NCBI GenBank assembly: GCA_947471745.1
Contig: CANJKZ010000932.1
Location: 496,001 to 560,000, forward strand
Length of the DNA stretch: 64,000 nt
Reading direction: 5' to 3'
Source: Closterium sp. Naga37s-1
Taxonomy: Eukaryota; Streptophyta; Zygnematophyceae; Desmidiales; Closteriaceae
A program made the translations under genes and the position numbers. The notes beneath the pieces are model-generated. The model ran no database searches and had not been told where the DNA came from. It saw nothing but the letters and a program-made list of their open reading frames with translations. Position 1 is the stretch's first letter; each line of letters begins with the position of its first letter. Positions 62,845-64,000 of this stretch are shown here, piece after piece.

Positions 62845-63499
62845 TGGCTGGAACTGTTGGCGCTGATTTTGAGGCGGTGCTGAAGAAGAAGGGGATCCAG
62901 CATCAGCTCACGGTTCCCTACAACCCTCAGCAGAACGGCGTGGCTGAGCGCTTCAACCGGACCCTGCAGGAAGGTGCTCGCACTCTCCTTGGGCATGCAG
63001 GGCTGCCGGATCCGTTTTGGGTGACTGCACTGCGGCAGGTCGCCCTTGTGAAGAACAGGGTGTTGGCGACTGTGAGGGACAAGCAGTGGGTCCCCTACAC
63101 CAAATGTGGTATGGGAGTGCACCAGCAGTCAACATGCTGAGAGCCTACGGCTGCATGGTGGTGTTTCATGTGCCTAAGGAGAAGAGGGGAAAGTTGGAGG
63201 CTTCTGGGAGATGGGGAGTACACTTGGGGCTTGCTAAGGATCATAAGGGCTGGTTGATATGGGACTTGACCAGCCAGCAGCTGACTGTGTCAAGGGATGT
63301 GAAGTTCCTTGAGTCCTTGTACTACAAGGAGTGGAAGCAGCAGCAGCAGAAGCTTCCTACTACACCGCTGATCATTGAGGCCGATGAGGTGCAGCGGCCT
63401 CCGAGGCAAGTGCAGGTCACTGTCTCAGATGAGAAGATCTCTGGGGTGACTGAGGATGGGGGAGAACCTGAGGTGGAGGAGCAGCAGCAGCGGCAGTAG
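62845..63499 (+). pseudogene. integrase C-terminal half and linker, element X
   Basis: GADFEAVLKKKGIQHQLTVP and QQNGVAERFNRTLQEGART carry the catalytic Glu; the first two Asp residues lie left of the junction and are missing. A one-base shift near 63100 leads to MWYGSAPAVNMLRAYGCMV, KRGKLEASGRWGVHLGLAK and SQQLTVSRDVKFLESLYY. A TAG in a Gln run at 63497-63499 ends the frame. Confidence 0.87.
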
Positions 63500-64000
63500 C
63501 AGCAGCAGCAGCAAGATGGTCCACCACGTACCCAACGTCCGCCAGACCGTCCTAGGAGGGATGTGCGCCCTCCTAACAGGCTGACCTATCCTAGTTTTGG
63601 AAAGCCAAAGGTGGTACGGGCTGGGAGTGTGGCTGAGCAGTGTGATGAGGATGAGATAGCACACTGCTACTGGGCAGCCGTCCCTGAGCCCAAGACGCTA
63701 GCTGAGGCCTTGAGTGGGCCCGATGCTGAGAAGTGGAAGCAGAGTGTGAAGGAGGATTATGACCATCTGCAGGAGAATGAAACGTGGGAGTTGTGTGAGC
63801 TGCCCCCTGGGAAGAAGGCAATCTCTTCGAAGCTGATCTTCAGGCACAAGTATGGACCTGATGGGGAGCTGACCCGCTATAAGTCAAGGCTTGTGGCTAA
63901 GGGGTTCCAGCAGACAAAGGGGAAAGACTTAGACGAGATCTTTGCTCATGTGGGGAAAGGGACCACACTAAGGGTGATGTTGGGAACGGCTGCAAACCGT
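63500..64000 (+). CDS. reverse transcriptase N-terminal part, element X (partial)
   Basis: The frame after the TAG is open to the window edge. PNRLTYPSFGKPKVVRAGSV, EALSGPDAEKWKQSVKEDYD (copia RT start), NETWELCELPPGKKAISSKL, RYKSRLVAKGFQQTKGKDLD and TTLRVMLGTAANR. The active site lies outside the window. If the TAG at 63497 is ignored, it belongs to the same pol as the preceding integrase. Confidence 0.85.

Larger units (their letters stand above)
62845..64000 (+). mobile_element. third copia lineage, element X (partial, runs off the window)
   Basis: Sequence style, codon use and motifs differ from elements I-IX. It begins inside integrase and continues through the linker into reverse transcriptase without a GC-rich Ala/Gly tract. 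No LTR is in view. The left edge is a direct fusion to the linker of element IX. Confidence 0.8.

Overview
This window is a eukaryotic nuclear segment, mostly a nest of Ty1/copia LTR retrotransposons around one small host island. The island (about 50.0-55.4 kb) holds a tRNA-Cys(GCA) gene and a three-exon ubiquilin/DSK2 gene with GT-AG introns. Spliced genes, initiator-Met-primed copia elements, a TRIM element and very GC-rich intergenic DNA fit a green-lineage alga. A streptophyte (charophyte) alga is my best guess, but that is inference and not read directly from the sequence. I see no bacterial operons, rRNA or CRISPR.

Layout. 1-1636: 5' end of a minus-strand LTR element with a 258 bp LTR and a 57 bp minisatellite leader, lying in element I. 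1637-6021: 3' half of plus-strand copia element I. 6022-7230: decayed minus-strand gypsy-like pieces. 7774-14865: complete minus-strand copia element II with target duplication agtag. 14866-15507: 44 bp tandem array. 15508-24114: plus-strand copia element III, holding an 829 bp solo LTR and, in its 3' LTR, a 343 bp TRIM. A second copy of the array follows. 24720-50039: minus-strand copia element IV (duplication gtttc), holding element V (25591-30607, duplication agtac), the different plus-strand copia element VI (32443 to about 37.8 kb, 3' end lost) and element VII (42041-49909, in IV's 5' LTR). 50045-55371: host island. 55372-57710: plus-strand element VIII, cut by plus-strand element IX from 57711. 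IX runs to about 62844, where it joins a third copia lineage (X) that runs off the right edge.

Elements I-V and VII-IX form one superfamily: very short LTRs (105-138 bp), an initiator-Met primer site, a GGGCCC-centred motif just after it, a 0.8-1.5 kb GC-rich minisatellite leader, a CTG/CTA tract before the gag ATG, gag with a Gly-rich tail and an unusual zinc knuckle, then protease, integrase, a long Ala/Gly-rich linker, reverse transcriptase and RNase H, and a polypurine tract that can fold into a hairpin. No copy has a fully open gag-pol. Element V is nearest for pol but lacks gag and the protease active site. The internal premature stops are mostly CAG to TAG. All boundaries were read by eye and may be off by a few bases, except LTR ends confirmed by target duplications.
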